From positions 186,001 to 250,000 of the forward strand of contig FMBT01000338.1 of assembly GCA_900095095.1 (NCBI GenBank): a stretch of 64,000 nucleotides of DNA. Direction: 5' to 3'. This stretch comes from Fragilariopsis cylindrus CCMP1102 (lineage: Eukaryota; Bacillariophyta; Bacillariophyceae; Bacillariales; Bacillariaceae). The notes under the pieces were generated by a model. The model searched no databases, was not told the DNA's origin, and worked only from the letters and a program-made list of their open reading frames with translations. The position numbers were made by a program, and so were the translations under genes. Position 1 is the stretch's first letter, and each line of letters opens with the position of its first letter. Below, one piece after another: positions 1 through 9,210 of the stretch.

Positions 1-645
1 TACGTCAATATAGAATCGGATATATCTGATAGGTGTATTAGTTTCTTGACGCACATTCCATTCTTGTAATTGTTGATAGTACCCATCAGTGCTATTATAG
101 TTCCAAATTTTAATTAACCCGTCTTCACCAGCCGAAACCAGAAAACTTCCATCCGGTGAAAATCTTACATCCATCATATAATGGCAGCCTTGTTCATATA
201 CACACCATCCTACTTCGTTATTTTCATCGTTGTCGTCGTCGCCATGACGATGAAAATGAAGAAGACCACGCCGTTGATCAAAAATTACTATTCTAGTACA
301 TTCACTATCATATAATTCACCAAAACATGCTATCTGAGTTCCATCCGGTGACCAAACAGGACTATGTCTTTTATCATGGCTGTAACCAGGAATGCGTAAT
401 TTAAAATTGATTGGCCATGGTGGTTGATATGCTTCTTCATCTTTTGTTTTTCCATAGATCTCTTTATTAGATGAAGCAATTGAATTCCAAATAATCCTAT
501 CAGGAATGTAAGGTAAAATATGTAATAGAAATTCTGGAAATTTTTGAAGGATATTCCCGAATGAAGTAGGAGGAGGCGGAGTGTTTGACGTTTGTAAGGG
601 TTGTTCCACTTCTAATACTACCTCATCATCTTGATTATGGTTCAT
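1..645 (-). CDS. WD40-repeat protein, 3' end beyond window
   Basis: The minus-strand frame starts at an ATG at 645-643 and stays open to the window edge (215 codons), so the C-terminus is missing. Two WD40-type blades can be read: SPVWSPDGTQIACFGE and, further on, RFSPDGSFLVSAGEDGLIKI followed by WNYN, the usual GH-less blade ending in an IW/WN pair. The first ~90 residues have an F-box-like feel (LLHILPYIPDRIIWNSIASS), as in diatom F-box/WD40 proteins, but this is weak. WD40 proteins are scaffolds, often substrate receptors of ubiquitin ligases; the partner here is unknown. A duplicated promoter-like block begins only ~20 bp upstream of the start codon. Confidence 0.75.
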   Translation of the reverse strand, partial: MNHNQDDEVVLEVEQPLQTSNTPPPPTSFGNILQKFPEFLLHILPYIPDRIIWNSIASSNKEIYGKTKDEEAYQPPWPINFKLRIPGYSHDKRHSPVWSPDGTQIACFGELYDSECTRIVIFDQRRGLLHFHRHGDDDNDENNEVGWCVYEQGCHYMMDVRFSPDGSFLVSAGEDGLIKIWNYNSTDGYYQQLQEWNVRQETNTPIRYIRFYIDV

Positions 646-1316
646 AATAATATCGTTGTGGTACCAGTGAATGATTACTGTAGAATGATAGCGGTGGCGA
701 GTGAAGAAGAAAAATGAATGTGTGTTGATGTTTTTCTTCGAAAGTCTTTACATATATTCAATATCATGCAGCGCGCAAAACAATAGACCGATTAAGTCTA
801 ATTTAGTCTTCGATTAGATAACGCAAGCAAAATCACCCATTTTCAAATCCAGGATGTTCTTGTCGAGAAATTTTGAAAATACTGTACCTGCTGCACACGA
901 TTCAAAACACTTTTTTAACACATAAGGAAACAAGAAAACTCGAAAACACATCATCCACAAACTTTATTATCGTCATAAATCAGCTGGTAAGTTTTGTATC
1001 GTTTCTCTTTCTCTTTGTTTTTGTAGTATCGGTTAATGCCTAATCCGTCTAAATTAGATGATTGAACCTAGCGATTGAGGCGAATGTTCGGTGTCTGTGG
1101 AGAAATGGAGATTGTAAAGCAAAGGCCTTCGTGGAGGAAGCGAGATGTGGTGAACATTGAGGATTGCGAATCTGGTCAACAGTTCAACAGATTTGAATTG
1201 GCATTACATCCTTGTTCATGCATCCCCTTGACCTCATCATTCTCTATGGATATCCTCCACTTCCCTCCCACTATCGTCTAATCCTCCTGACAGCTTATAA
1301 TTCAGAACCTCAGATT
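646..1316. other. Intergenic: WD40 promoter and 5' flank of CCCH gene
   Basis: No convincing gene. It holds the promoter side of the WD40 gene, the block duplicated at 4977-5160, and the 5' flank of the CCCH gene. A short open frame at 1075-1281 lacks an ATG start and any recognisable motif. A possible GT-AG pair around 989-1027 could be a tiny 5'UTR intron but is unsupported. Confidence 0.4.
665..842. repeat. Duplicated promoter-like block, copy A part 1
   Basis: The first ~70 bp (from CAGTGAATGATTACTGTAGA) match 4977-5046 almost base for base. A second matching run, ATTAAGTCTAATT followed by CAGTCTTCG/TAGTCTTCG and ending in a CACCCATT motif, matches 5112-5160. Similarity stops at about 842. 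Both copies sit beside divergently oriented genes. Confidence 0.75.
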
Positions 1317-1991
1317 ATGGTACAGGGCAACAGTGCTAGGCGAAAAGAATTGGCAGCAGGCCGACGCCAAGATTGTAAGGATGAGATTGAAAGGAAGAAA
1401 GCTGGCGCAGCTAGGGTGACACCAGCGGAGGCACGAGCACGGTTACTAGACTTTGGGACGAAGAACAGTGCGAAGTCCTCCATGATCGCGTGGTCGGTGA
1501 ATCCCACCTCCTCCTCGGCATCGTGTTGGTGCGCCGCTTATTTTCGAGACGGCGCGTGTCCTCGGGGGAAGAGGTGCAAGTTGAATCATGAGGAAAGTAT
1601 CGCTCATCTTGCTTGTCCTTCGGCTGTGTTTGCCGAGACTCTTCCGGCGTTGGTCCGTGGACAGCTAGAGGCTGTACAGGCTGGCGGAAAACTCGTTTAC
1701 AACAGCAAGCTCCGCACCCAACGTCGTGAGAAGTCTTCTCTGTATTTCGTGGAGTACAACAATGCGTTGGTGTTTGATGCTGAAAATCCGCAGTGCTTCG
1801 AGCAGTGGGCAGCAGGCGTGACGATGCAGAAAAAGCCAGAGGAGGATAACGATAATGCGGTAGATAATGCCACAGTCGGCGATGGTGGTGGTGGCCCTGA
1901 CATTAAAATTCATATAGGGCCTGCTCCTCTTTCAAAAAATGAAAGACGGAAGATGAAAAAGGAAAGCACCCAAAGCAAACCCCCAAAATAA
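1317..1991 (+). CDS. CCCH-type zinc-finger protein
   Basis: About 224 aa from the ATG at 1317; an in-frame ATG at 1218 would add a hydrophobic, unlikely N-terminus. One CX8CX5CX3H finger is present (CAAYFRDGACPRGKRCKLNH; C72, C81, C87, H91 from 1317). CCCH fingers usually bind single-stranded RNA in mRNA processing or decay. A basic, Arg/Ala-rich N-terminus precedes the finger, and the tail is acidic, then Lys-rich (ERRKMKKESTQSK). The gene is visibly more GC-rich than the AT-rich DNA around it and differs in codon use. It lies between two blocks (665-842 and 2238-2289) that are contiguous in the other copy at 4977-5215, so it may sit on an inserted segment. The specific target is unknown. 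Confidence 0.65.
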   Translation: MVQGNSARRKELAAGRRQDCKDEIERKKAGAARVTPAEARARLLDFGTKNSAKSSMIAWSVNPTSSSASCWCAAYFRDGACPRGKRCKLNHEESIAHLACPSAVFAETLPALVRGQLEAVQAGGKLVYNSKLRTQRREKSSLYFVEYNNALVFDAENPQCFEQWAAGVTMQKKPEEDNDNAVDNATVGDGGGGPDIKIHIGPAPLSKNERRKMKKESTQSKPPK

Positions 1992-3081
1992 ATATTTACC
2001 AACAACAACAACAATAAAAATACCAGAGCCTATGTAATCAAATCGGGTGCTCAATTTATCCATGTAGAAATTTTTTGTACACATTCATTATTGCGACTTG
2101 CCCAAGAACTTAAAAGGAAAAGCAGATTTTTGATGCACCAGTTTAACAGGAATTCTAAAATCATCAGCGATTAGAAAATAGAAACATGAGCTGATTTTCT
2201 ATCCCGTTCTAGTTAGTCTCCTTACAAGCAAGGTTATTGCAGGAACACACGATTGACATTGTTCTTTAGGAAAAAAAAGCGAAGATTTCAAAAAAATCCC
2301 TACAAAAGGAATTCAAAACTTAAATAATTTCAACGAACATTTTCGCTCTTTTATGCACCTCAAAGGCAACACCCGCCCCGTCAGATCTTCTTTAATAATA
2401 GAAGGATTTTAATAATGAGAACATCTACAGATAGCTAATATCATATACTTAAACACTTACCCATACAAGAAAGATCGGTTCTATATAAGATAATGAAATA
2501 TTGTGTATTAGTACTAGGAAGGCGGGAGACAAAAATCAATACATGTATTTGCAAGAATAGAAATAATAAATAAAGTATTCATCGAATGACTTTTAAAAAT
2601 ACCGCCGAGGAGATCTATGTATGTATCAATTATCTATTCCAATTCTTAGTTCTTTTATTTCTCTAGTTTCACTAGGGTTGTAATTTTTTTTTCGTCGTTG
2701 CATCGTCTATTTTTGAATTTTTTTGTCGTGTCGTAAATTCAATAATCAACGCACATCTATCTGCCGTATTGTACCTTGCTGCAAACGCATAACAAGACGG
2801 GTACGCTCATGAGTTGCGAATTTGCACCACTTACGGAAAACTTTAGCCTAAGGGATGGCTTCAGTGTTAATGCCAGTACCAAGAAAGTACCCTGTACCAG
2901 TGCCGAGGGCAGAGATGATTTTAGATCTGTGGAAATTTTTGGTATCCTAATCCCGTATAGTATCCAAGCTGGCTGCTGATGCTCATACACTGTAAGTAAG
3001 CTGTTTATATCATAAATAAGTTGACTTATTTCTTATTGATCTAATGTACTGGCCACATATTACCTATTCGTCACACAATAT
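1992..3081. other. Intergenic, no gene seen
   Basis: AT-rich spacer between converging genes (CCCH gene + and P450 -). It holds repeat copy A part 2 (2238-2289). Short open frames at 2757-2990 (-) and 2776-2979 (+) overlap one another and show no domain or codon signal. Confidence 0.5.
2238..2289. repeat. Duplicated promoter-like block, copy A part 2
   Basis: TGCAGGAACACACGATTGAC, then a short divergent stretch and an A-run ending in GCGAAGATT, matches 5165-5215. In copy B this block lies 4 bp after the CACCCATT motif. In copy A it is ~1.4 kb away, beyond the CCCH gene. Confidence 0.7.
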
Positions 3082-4758
3082 TCACACATCCTTCCTCTTG
3101 GTAAGCTTAAAATCAACATTCCAACCATTCACGGGAAAGAATGTCTTCTTCGGATTGCGTACCTCAACTTGATAATGCTTCAACATGCGTGCTGCCAGTA
3201 CACGTAACTCAAGCTGTGCAAAAGCTTTGCCAAGACATACATGAGTACCTCCACCAAAGATTGGATAGTTGGTCCGTCCCGCTAATGGGTCAATGCCAGA
3301 ATCATCCTTGAGTTCATATAACGGATGTTCTTTGGGTAGGAAGCGCTTCATATTGAACTGATCATGATTCTTATACAAACTTTCATCAGTTGTGGCCATT
3401 AGAATTGAATAGTTGAATGTTTGACCTTTCTCAAATGTATACCCCTTATGCTCAAGGTCTGTATTGGCAACCTTACGGAAGCTACCGATGACGGGAGGAT
3501 CTATCCTCCATGATTCATGGATACATGCATTGAGTACGGGTGCATTCTTGAGTTCATCCGAGTCCAATGGTTCAATTAGTGTAGATACCTCATCTGCCAG
3601 TGCCTCCATTGCATCAGGATTCTCACTCAAATGATAGAGCAATGTTGATATCGACGCATAGGTTGTATCATGTCCAGCAAAGATGAGATTCAAGATGTTA
3701 TCTTTCATCTCATCCCGTGTCATCATACGATTGTCATCTTTATCCTTGCCATATATCAATCGTCCAATAATGGTGGTCTGTGCTCGTTCACTTTCTTCTG
3801 GGTTCTCTTTAATAAACTCATCAATGAGCATATCAACAGTATCTAAGATACGATCACGTGCCTTCATTGCCTCATCAAATGACGTACCTTTAATACGACG
3901 AACGGTAATAGCCATAAATCCACCAATCCATAACTTGAAATCATCATGTAATGTAGCAATAACTTCTTCATCTGCTTTACCAAATGAACTAACATAGAAT
4001 AATCGAAGGGCATACATTTTGAATACTTCACTTGATTGATAATCTCCAGTACTTGCCCAATCATTCAACTCATGTAATGTTGTATCATCCATACATTTCA
4101 AGTAATTCATGACAAATTTAGGTGCAAAGGATGGTTCTAATAAGCTTCTAAGTACACGATGATACCTTCCAGTTTGATTGGCAACTGCTCCGGGTCCTAG
4201 CAGCATTGCAATATTTGGTGGCCATGCAATTTCTGTGAGCGACTTACGATCATTGTTGAATAACCATAACAAATCATCTTGTCCTCCACAAGCTATATTA
4301 ATTCGTCCAAAGAAGTATTGGCTAAACATGGTACCATAGTGGCGACGTGCATGATTCAATGAGTCTAATACTCCGGTACCACTTGTGACTGTTGCCAAGA
4401 ATTTAATATCACGAATGATTGGAAAGCCAATGTAGCCAGGAGGTATTTTACGCTGTATACGTTTGATCAGTAAGGTGAGGTCAGACTTGATTAACTTCAG
4501 TGATAATAATGCAATGCATGTATTAATGACGTAGGAGAACGTGGTAGTAGAGCGTTGTGTTGATCGGATGGCATGGATTAAAAGTAAAGTGTAGAGTGAT
4601 ATTTTAATGATATGTTCGGTGAGTGATGACCAAACGATTGGAGCCTTGCCTTTCGGTTGATTGCTTAGTATCTTGGATGATGGTGATTGAGGTCGGCACA
4701 TGATTGGTAAAGCAACAACAACTTGCTCGACTGGTTCTTTAGTTGTGGGATTGGTCAT
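3082..4758 (-). CDS. Cytochrome P450 monooxygenase
   Basis: A 558-aa, single-exon P450, the usual length for a microsomal enzyme with an N-terminal extension. Hydrophobic stretches near residues 50-64 and 74-90 suggest membrane anchoring. A proline-rich hinge (PPGYIGFP, ~106-113) precedes the catalytic fold. The I-helix oxygen-activation motif is AGHDTT (361-366), the K-helix ExxR is ESWR (415-418), and the heme loop is FGGGTHVCLGKAFA with Cys ~508 as thiolate ligand. The heme loop with G-K-x-F-A recalls the CYP26/CYP120 type (retinoid or carotenoid-derived substrates), but the substrate cannot be read from sequence. It needs a CPR-type reductase from elsewhere. It shares a ~660-bp divergent promoter region with the CobW-type gene. 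The frame is intact. Confidence 0.93.
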   Translation of the reverse strand: MTNPTTKEPVEQVVVALPIMCRPQSPSSKILSNQPKGKAPIVWSSLTEHIIKISLYTLLLIHAIRSTQRSTTTFSYVINTCIALLSLKLIKSDLTLLIKRIQRKIPPGYIGFPIIRDIKFLATVTSGTGVLDSLNHARRHYGTMFSQYFFGRINIACGGQDDLLWLFNNDRKSLTEIAWPPNIAMLLGPGAVANQTGRYHRVLRSLLEPSFAPKFVMNYLKCMDDTTLHELNDWASTGDYQSSEVFKMYALRLFYVSSFGKADEEVIATLHDDFKLWIGGFMAITVRRIKGTSFDEAMKARDRILDTVDMLIDEFIKENPEESERAQTTIIGRLIYGKDKDDNRMMTRDEMKDNILNLIFAGHDTTYASISTLLYHLSENPDAMEALADEVSTLIEPLDSDELKNAPVLNACIHESWRIDPPVIGSFRKVANTDLEHKGYTFEKGQTFNYSILMATTDESLYKNHDQFNMKRFLPKEHPLYELKDDSGIDPLAGRTNYPIFGGGTHVCLGKAFAQLELRVLAARMLKHYQVEVRNPKKTFFPVNGWNVDFKLTKRKDV

Positions 4759-4791
4759 TTCGTTTTTTATGATTTATGTAATTGTGAGAAC

Positions 4792-4839
4792 CGTGGGGGT
4801 GAAAAGGAAGTTTTGCGTGGGGGTGAAAAGGAAGTTTTG
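4792..4839. repeat. Perfect 24-bp tandem duplication
   Basis: Two head-to-tail copies of CGTGGGGGTGAAAAGGAAGT plus TTTG (4792-4815, 4816-4839), 33 bp upstream of the P450 start codon. Confidence 0.9.
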
Positions 4840-4976
4840 ATCCCCGTGTAATTGTTTGTCTCTTGTGTCGTGAGGCAGCAATGCGCATATTCTTCTTCTT
4901 CTTTTTGTGCTTCAAATAAATAATACAGTAGTACTTAGATCTCAACGTGAAGTGATCAACTCGGACGTGAAGTGAT

Positions 4977-5215
4977 CAGTGAATGATTACTCTAGAATGA
5001 TAGCAGTGGCGAGTGAAGAAGAAAAATGAATGTGTGTTGATGTTTTCCTTCTTGGTCGAATTCTTTCACCTCAGCGCATCAGATAGCAGCAGCGCGTCAA
5101 AAAAAAACCACCAATTAAGTCTAATTCAGTCTTCGTAGATAACGCAAAACCACCCATTCTTCACTGCAGGAACACACGATTGACATTAATTGTTCCAAAA
5201 AAAAAAGCGAAGATT
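4977..5215. repeat. Duplicated promoter-like block, copy B (contiguous)
   Basis: This copy carries in one piece the segments found apart at 665-842 and 2238-2289. It lies within the P450/CobW divergent promoter. High similarity over the first ~70 bp argues for a fairly recent duplication or for constraint. Confidence 0.75.
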
Positions 5216-5421
5216 CGATTCACTCTTCTTGTGACTTTTTTCACAACACTTTTAACGCCTATCTTTGGGTGTTGAACTTTGTTGGTGTGTTGTGTGATGA
5301 TATTATGAATCGAATCTGAATAATCTGAATAATCTAAATCTAAATCGAATCACAAAAGCAAGACAAAGGAAAGATAAGAAGATAAAGAAGACAAGAAACA
5401 AGGAAGACAAGCAAAGAAAAG

Positions 5422-6516
5422 ATGGAATTTGGTAAATGTGTAGCAGAAACGTGTGATGACGATGACGATAATCACGACACAGTTGTTGTTGGGAAGAAAA
5501 AGAAAACATCCTGTACAATATTAACAGGATTTTTAGGATCCGGTAAAACAACATTATTAAATCATATTTTATCAAATAAACAACATGGATTAAAGATCGC
5601 TGTTATTGAAAATGAATATGGTGAAGTTGGTATTGATGATGCGTTAGTGAATATTGAAACAGAAGAAGAAATATTTGAAATGAATAATGGATGTATTTGT
5701 TGTACAGTTCGGGGGGACTTAATGAGGATCTTAAATAAATTAGCAGATCGGGAGGATATCGATCATGTAATCATTGAAACTACTGGATTAGCGGATCCAG
5801 CACCGGTGGCACAAACATTTTTTGTCGATGATACTATTAAGGAACATTATGAATTAGATGCCATTATTACTGTGGTCGATACAAAACATGTCTTACAACA
5901 TTTACTGGAAGTAAAGCCGGATGGTGTTGAAAATGAAACTGTGGAACAAATTGCATTTGCGGACCGTATTATATTAAATAAATTGGATTTAGTTACTGAA
6001 ACTGAAAAATTAAATGTGATTCATGAAATACGAAAAGTCAATAAATATGTGGATATTATGGAAACACAACTCAATCTCAATTCCAAAGTTAATAATAATG
6101 ATACTATAAATCAAACTATTTTAAATCTAAAAGCATTTGATTTAAATAAAATATTACAAAAAGAAGAAGATTTTTTAGACATTAATGCAGAACATGAACA
6201 TGACGAATCAGTAACAAGTGTTGGTATAGAATTTGATGGTGCATTAAATTTAATCAAATTAAATACATGGTTAACGATACTCTTACGAGATAATGGTGTG
6301 AATATATTTAGATCGAAAGGTATACTAAATATTGATGGATCAGACGCACGATATGTCTTTCAGGGTGTACATATGTTAATGTCAATTAGTTCAAGTGATG
6401 AGGGTGTTGGACGGTCATGGAAAGAAAATGAAAAACGTACTAATCGATTGATTTTTATTGGACGTAATTTAAATCGGAATGATATTACATCCAAATTTAA
6501 AGAATGTTTAGTTTAG
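5422..6516 (+). CDS. CobW/COG0523-family zinc-chaperone-type GTPase
   Basis: A 364-aa intact P-loop GTPase of the CobW/COG0523 (ZNG1/Nha3/YjiA) group, which load metals, often zinc, into client enzymes. Walker A is GFLGSGKTT (36-44). The metal-binding CxCC hallmark is GCICC (90-94). The switch/Walker B segment reads ETTGLADP (119-126) and the guanine-specificity motif is NKLD (186-189). The CobW_C half follows (residues ~265-355; GRSWKENEKRTNRLIFIGRN). The N-terminus is acidic and lacks the CPELVP motif of animal ZNG1, and there is no long His-rich metal loop (only EHEHDE), so the client and metal are uncertain. It shares a divergent promoter with the P450. Confidence 0.9.
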   Translation: MEFGKCVAETCDDDDDNHDTVVVGKKKKTSCTILTGFLGSGKTTLLNHILSNKQHGLKIAVIENEYGEVGIDDALVNIETEEEIFEMNNGCICCTVRGDLMRILNKLADREDIDHVIIETTGLADPAPVAQTFFVDDTIKEHYELDAIITVVDTKHVLQHLLEVKPDGVENETVEQIAFADRIILNKLDLVTETEKLNVIHEIRKVNKYVDIMETQLNLNSKVNNNDTINQTILNLKAFDLNKILQKEEDFLDINAEHEHDESVTSVGIEFDGALNLIKLNTWLTILLRDNGVNIFRSKGILNIDGSDARYVFQGVHMLMSISSSDEGVGRSWKENEKRTNRLIFIGRNLNRNDITSKFKECLV

Positions 6517-8007
6517 TAGTAGTAAAAAATCGTAAAAAAAAAATTGAAATTAAGAGTGAAATGAATGGTCGAAGGTAACACACAAAAATGAAAAAGGTTA
6601 GAAGAGAAAAGCTTATACGAATAAATCGATGCAATGCAATGCAAATCAATCACATAAAGGGATGATGTGATATATAATATGACGTGGAATGGAATGGTCG
6701 AGTCGTGACTCGACTCGACTCTGCCTACAGTAAGAAAAAGAGATTTTATAAATAGTAAGAGATAAAGAAGTTGATTTATAAAATATGTTTTAATAACAAC
6801 TAGATACAGTAGTATCTAGCCATCGTAGCGGGTTAATGATATGCAAGTAGAAGAGGAGCAGCATGTCCTCTGTCACACACATTTTCCTCTTACTGGACCA
6901 CTTTCTGTATACACACACTCCTCCATTCCAATAGCAGCATGTAAAAATTTGGTTCTGTATTTGTACCACAAATGAATCTCCCTACATATTCTCCATTCAT
7001 TTAGTGCTACATGGGGATTGTGGATTGGTTACAATTATCCAATCAGCATCAGGAATTGGCGACAACATAGTGTTCTTGATTTGTAATGTGTTGAGGTGGA
7101 TCTAATTATGGTTCATTTTCTAACTCCTAATTCATGATCTTATTTATTATTGGATTGTTTGTCGATCTAATTCCTTTCCTAATCATATGCATGTGTCCCA
7201 TTGTTGTTGACATTGCTCTTGGTTGGTGTTTTATAATTGCTGTGCTTGTTAGTCCGGGGAGAATGAGGTCAACCAATCATTGTCGATGGAATAACAGAGT
7301 GTTTTTACTGGTAGGGATCCTACTGTTGCATTAATTACATGCGCACTTGGCACTTAGAGAAATTGTGTGTTTTAATAGTGGTGGACTTTGACCCGTGATG
7401 TCCCAAATATATGTATGGTTTATAATCCAAAACCTTTATGAATTAGGTTGATGCCTAGCTATTTTATCTGGGACTCAGCATACCTCAGCATACCTGGTAT
7501 GGGCGTGGTAGCATCTCAAATATTTCTGCAACCTGTGCATTGTTCCCCACCACACCACACCACCAATATGGCAAATGTTCCAAATAGTGTTGGTGCATTT
7601 TGACCATAATATGCATATATGGAAAGTATCTGGGTGTTGAAACCATGGTCAAATTCCTTTTTTTGTTGTTGTGACAGCCTATTTCTGAATGGTACTTTTG
7701 GGCATGGAAATATGGCATGTTCGCCAAAATGCAATGTTTGTGTTCTGGAGGCAGGAATAAGGTAAAAAGTATGAGGGATCATGACCCTTGGTTCATCCCC
7801 TATGGGTATGGAATGGATGACTGGGTGGTATTTTGGTGTACCATGCTGGTTCTAGAACCTAAGGAGAAGTTATTCATCTTATTATTCAAAGTTGTTTAAA
7901 GAATATTCCAATAACCAAACTCCACTGGAGAATTTGTGAGATAAAGATGCTACCAATCAGAATACCAATCAGAATTACTTTAGTCAAGTGATGATGGACC
8001 ATCAGGA
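6517..8007. other. Gene-poor spacer
   Basis: About 1.5 kb downstream of the CobW gene. Only short overlapping open frames on both strands; none gave a recognisable protein. The sequence is a little less AT-rich and T/G-biased from ~7100, compatible with old repeat DNA, but no terminal repeat or domain was recognised. Confidence 0.4.
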
Positions 8008-8905
8008 ATAGTAGGAGGCAAACACAATGTTCTAGTACACTATGTGAATATTTGTGCACCTGACTCATCAGGTGTTGTCCTCTGCAACCCTTTCAAATGA
8101 GATACTTTGTGGTTCATTTTGATTGAAAATAATACTGTTATTTTGTGCGTGTAACATTAGCAAAACAAATTTTATTCCACAACCAGATGAACAAAAAAGT
8201 TGTAGGAGGCAAACACAATGTTCTAGTACTCTATGTGTTAATGTTTGTGCACCTGACTCATCAGGTGCTGTCCTCTGCAACCCTTTCAAATGAGATATTT
8301 TGTTCATCTCTGATCAAAAATTTGGTTGATTGTGTGCATGCATCAACAGCAAAACGAATTTTATGCTTCAACCACATGAAAAAAATAGTTGTAGAAGGCA
8401 AACTCAATGTTCTAGTACACTATGTAAATATTTTTGCACATGACCCATCTGGTGTTGTCGTCTGAAATCTTTTCAAATGAGATATTTTGTGGTTCATTTT
8501 GATCAAGAATCTGGTTGTTTGTGTGCCTTCCACAACAGCAAAATGAATTTTATTCCTCAACCACATGAACAAAAACAAGAAAAGTTTTAGGAGGCAAACA
8601 CAATGTTCTAGTACACTATGTAAATGTATGGGCACCTGACCCATCTGGTGTTGTCCTCTGCAACCCTTTCAAATGAGATATTTTGTGGTTCATCTCTGAT
8701 TGAAAATCTTGTTGTTTGTGTGCCTTCCACAACAGCAAGATGAATTTTATTCCACAACCACAGGAACAAGAAAGTTGTAGGAGGCAAACACAATGTTTTA
8801 ATACACTATGTAAAAATATTTGTGCACACAACCCGTCCGGTGTTGTCCTTTGGAACACTTTCAAATGAGATATTTTGTTGTGTGTACACATAAATTTTAA
8901 GAGTG
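8008..8905. repeat. Tandem array of five ~190-bp imperfect repeats
   Basis: Units begin near 8010, 8201, 8391, 8587 and 8777, each opening with a form of GTAGGAGGCAAACACAATGT. Shared internal words are TCTAGTACACTATGT, a GGTGTTGTCCTCTGCAACCC block, and TTTCAAATGAGATATTTTGT. Indels differ among units, so open frames on the minus strand drift and are probably not genes. Related units occur at 58620-58740 and, inverted, at 59345-59700. The last unit runs straight into the gag-like fossil. Confidence 0.85.
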
Positions 8906-9210
8906 TTCCTTGCATCTTGTAATATTTTACTATAGTACACCTGTGGCTCTTTGTTTGGATCATAATTTTGCTCAAGGATCTTGTGCAGTTTTTTGATCTG
9001 GTCTGCTATATCTTCCAGTTGGACATATTGGTCCATTAGATGATTGAATAACTCAATTGCAGTGTCTCCGAAAATATCTCCATTGTCATCCTGCAATTCC
9101 AAGAAGTGAAAGTCTTTGAATGCATGCATGATCATTTTCTTAGCTTGTACCTTTTCTATGCTAATTGTGTGTCCTATAAATTCCAAGCTCATTGTGTGTT
9201 GTTCCTCCAT
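8885..9210 (-). mobile_element. LTR-retroelement gag-like fossil (copia-type?)
   Basis: The minus-strand reading contains a stretch (GDTAIELFNHLMDQYVQLED then YDPNKEPQVYY) with the layout of gag polypeptides of stramenopile LTR retroelements, probably Ty1/copia-like. Only this gag portion was recognised; no pol part or flanking LTR was identified, so it is a broken remnant and probably old. It is bordered directly by the ~190-bp repeat array, which may be part of the same element. Family assignment is tentative. Confidence 0.35.

Larger units (their letters stand above)
4759..5421. promoter_or_regulatory. Divergent promoter region, P450 / CobW-type gene
   Basis: 663 bp between divergent start codons. 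It contains a perfect 24-bp direct duplication next to the P450 start, two copies of ACGTGAAGTGATCA around 4945-4976, and the block shared with 665-842 and 2238-2289. The stretch before the CobW ATG is A/G-rich and without ATG, typical of a 5' leader. No factor-binding site can be named. Confidence 0.5.

Noticed and set aside
8068-8975. Overlapping minus-strand frames (60-120 codons) in the ~190-bp array, sharing strings such as NKISHLKGLQRT and VLEHCVCLLQLF
   Set aside because: They are the same repeat read in drifting frames; indels between units move the register, so there is no conserved protein frame.
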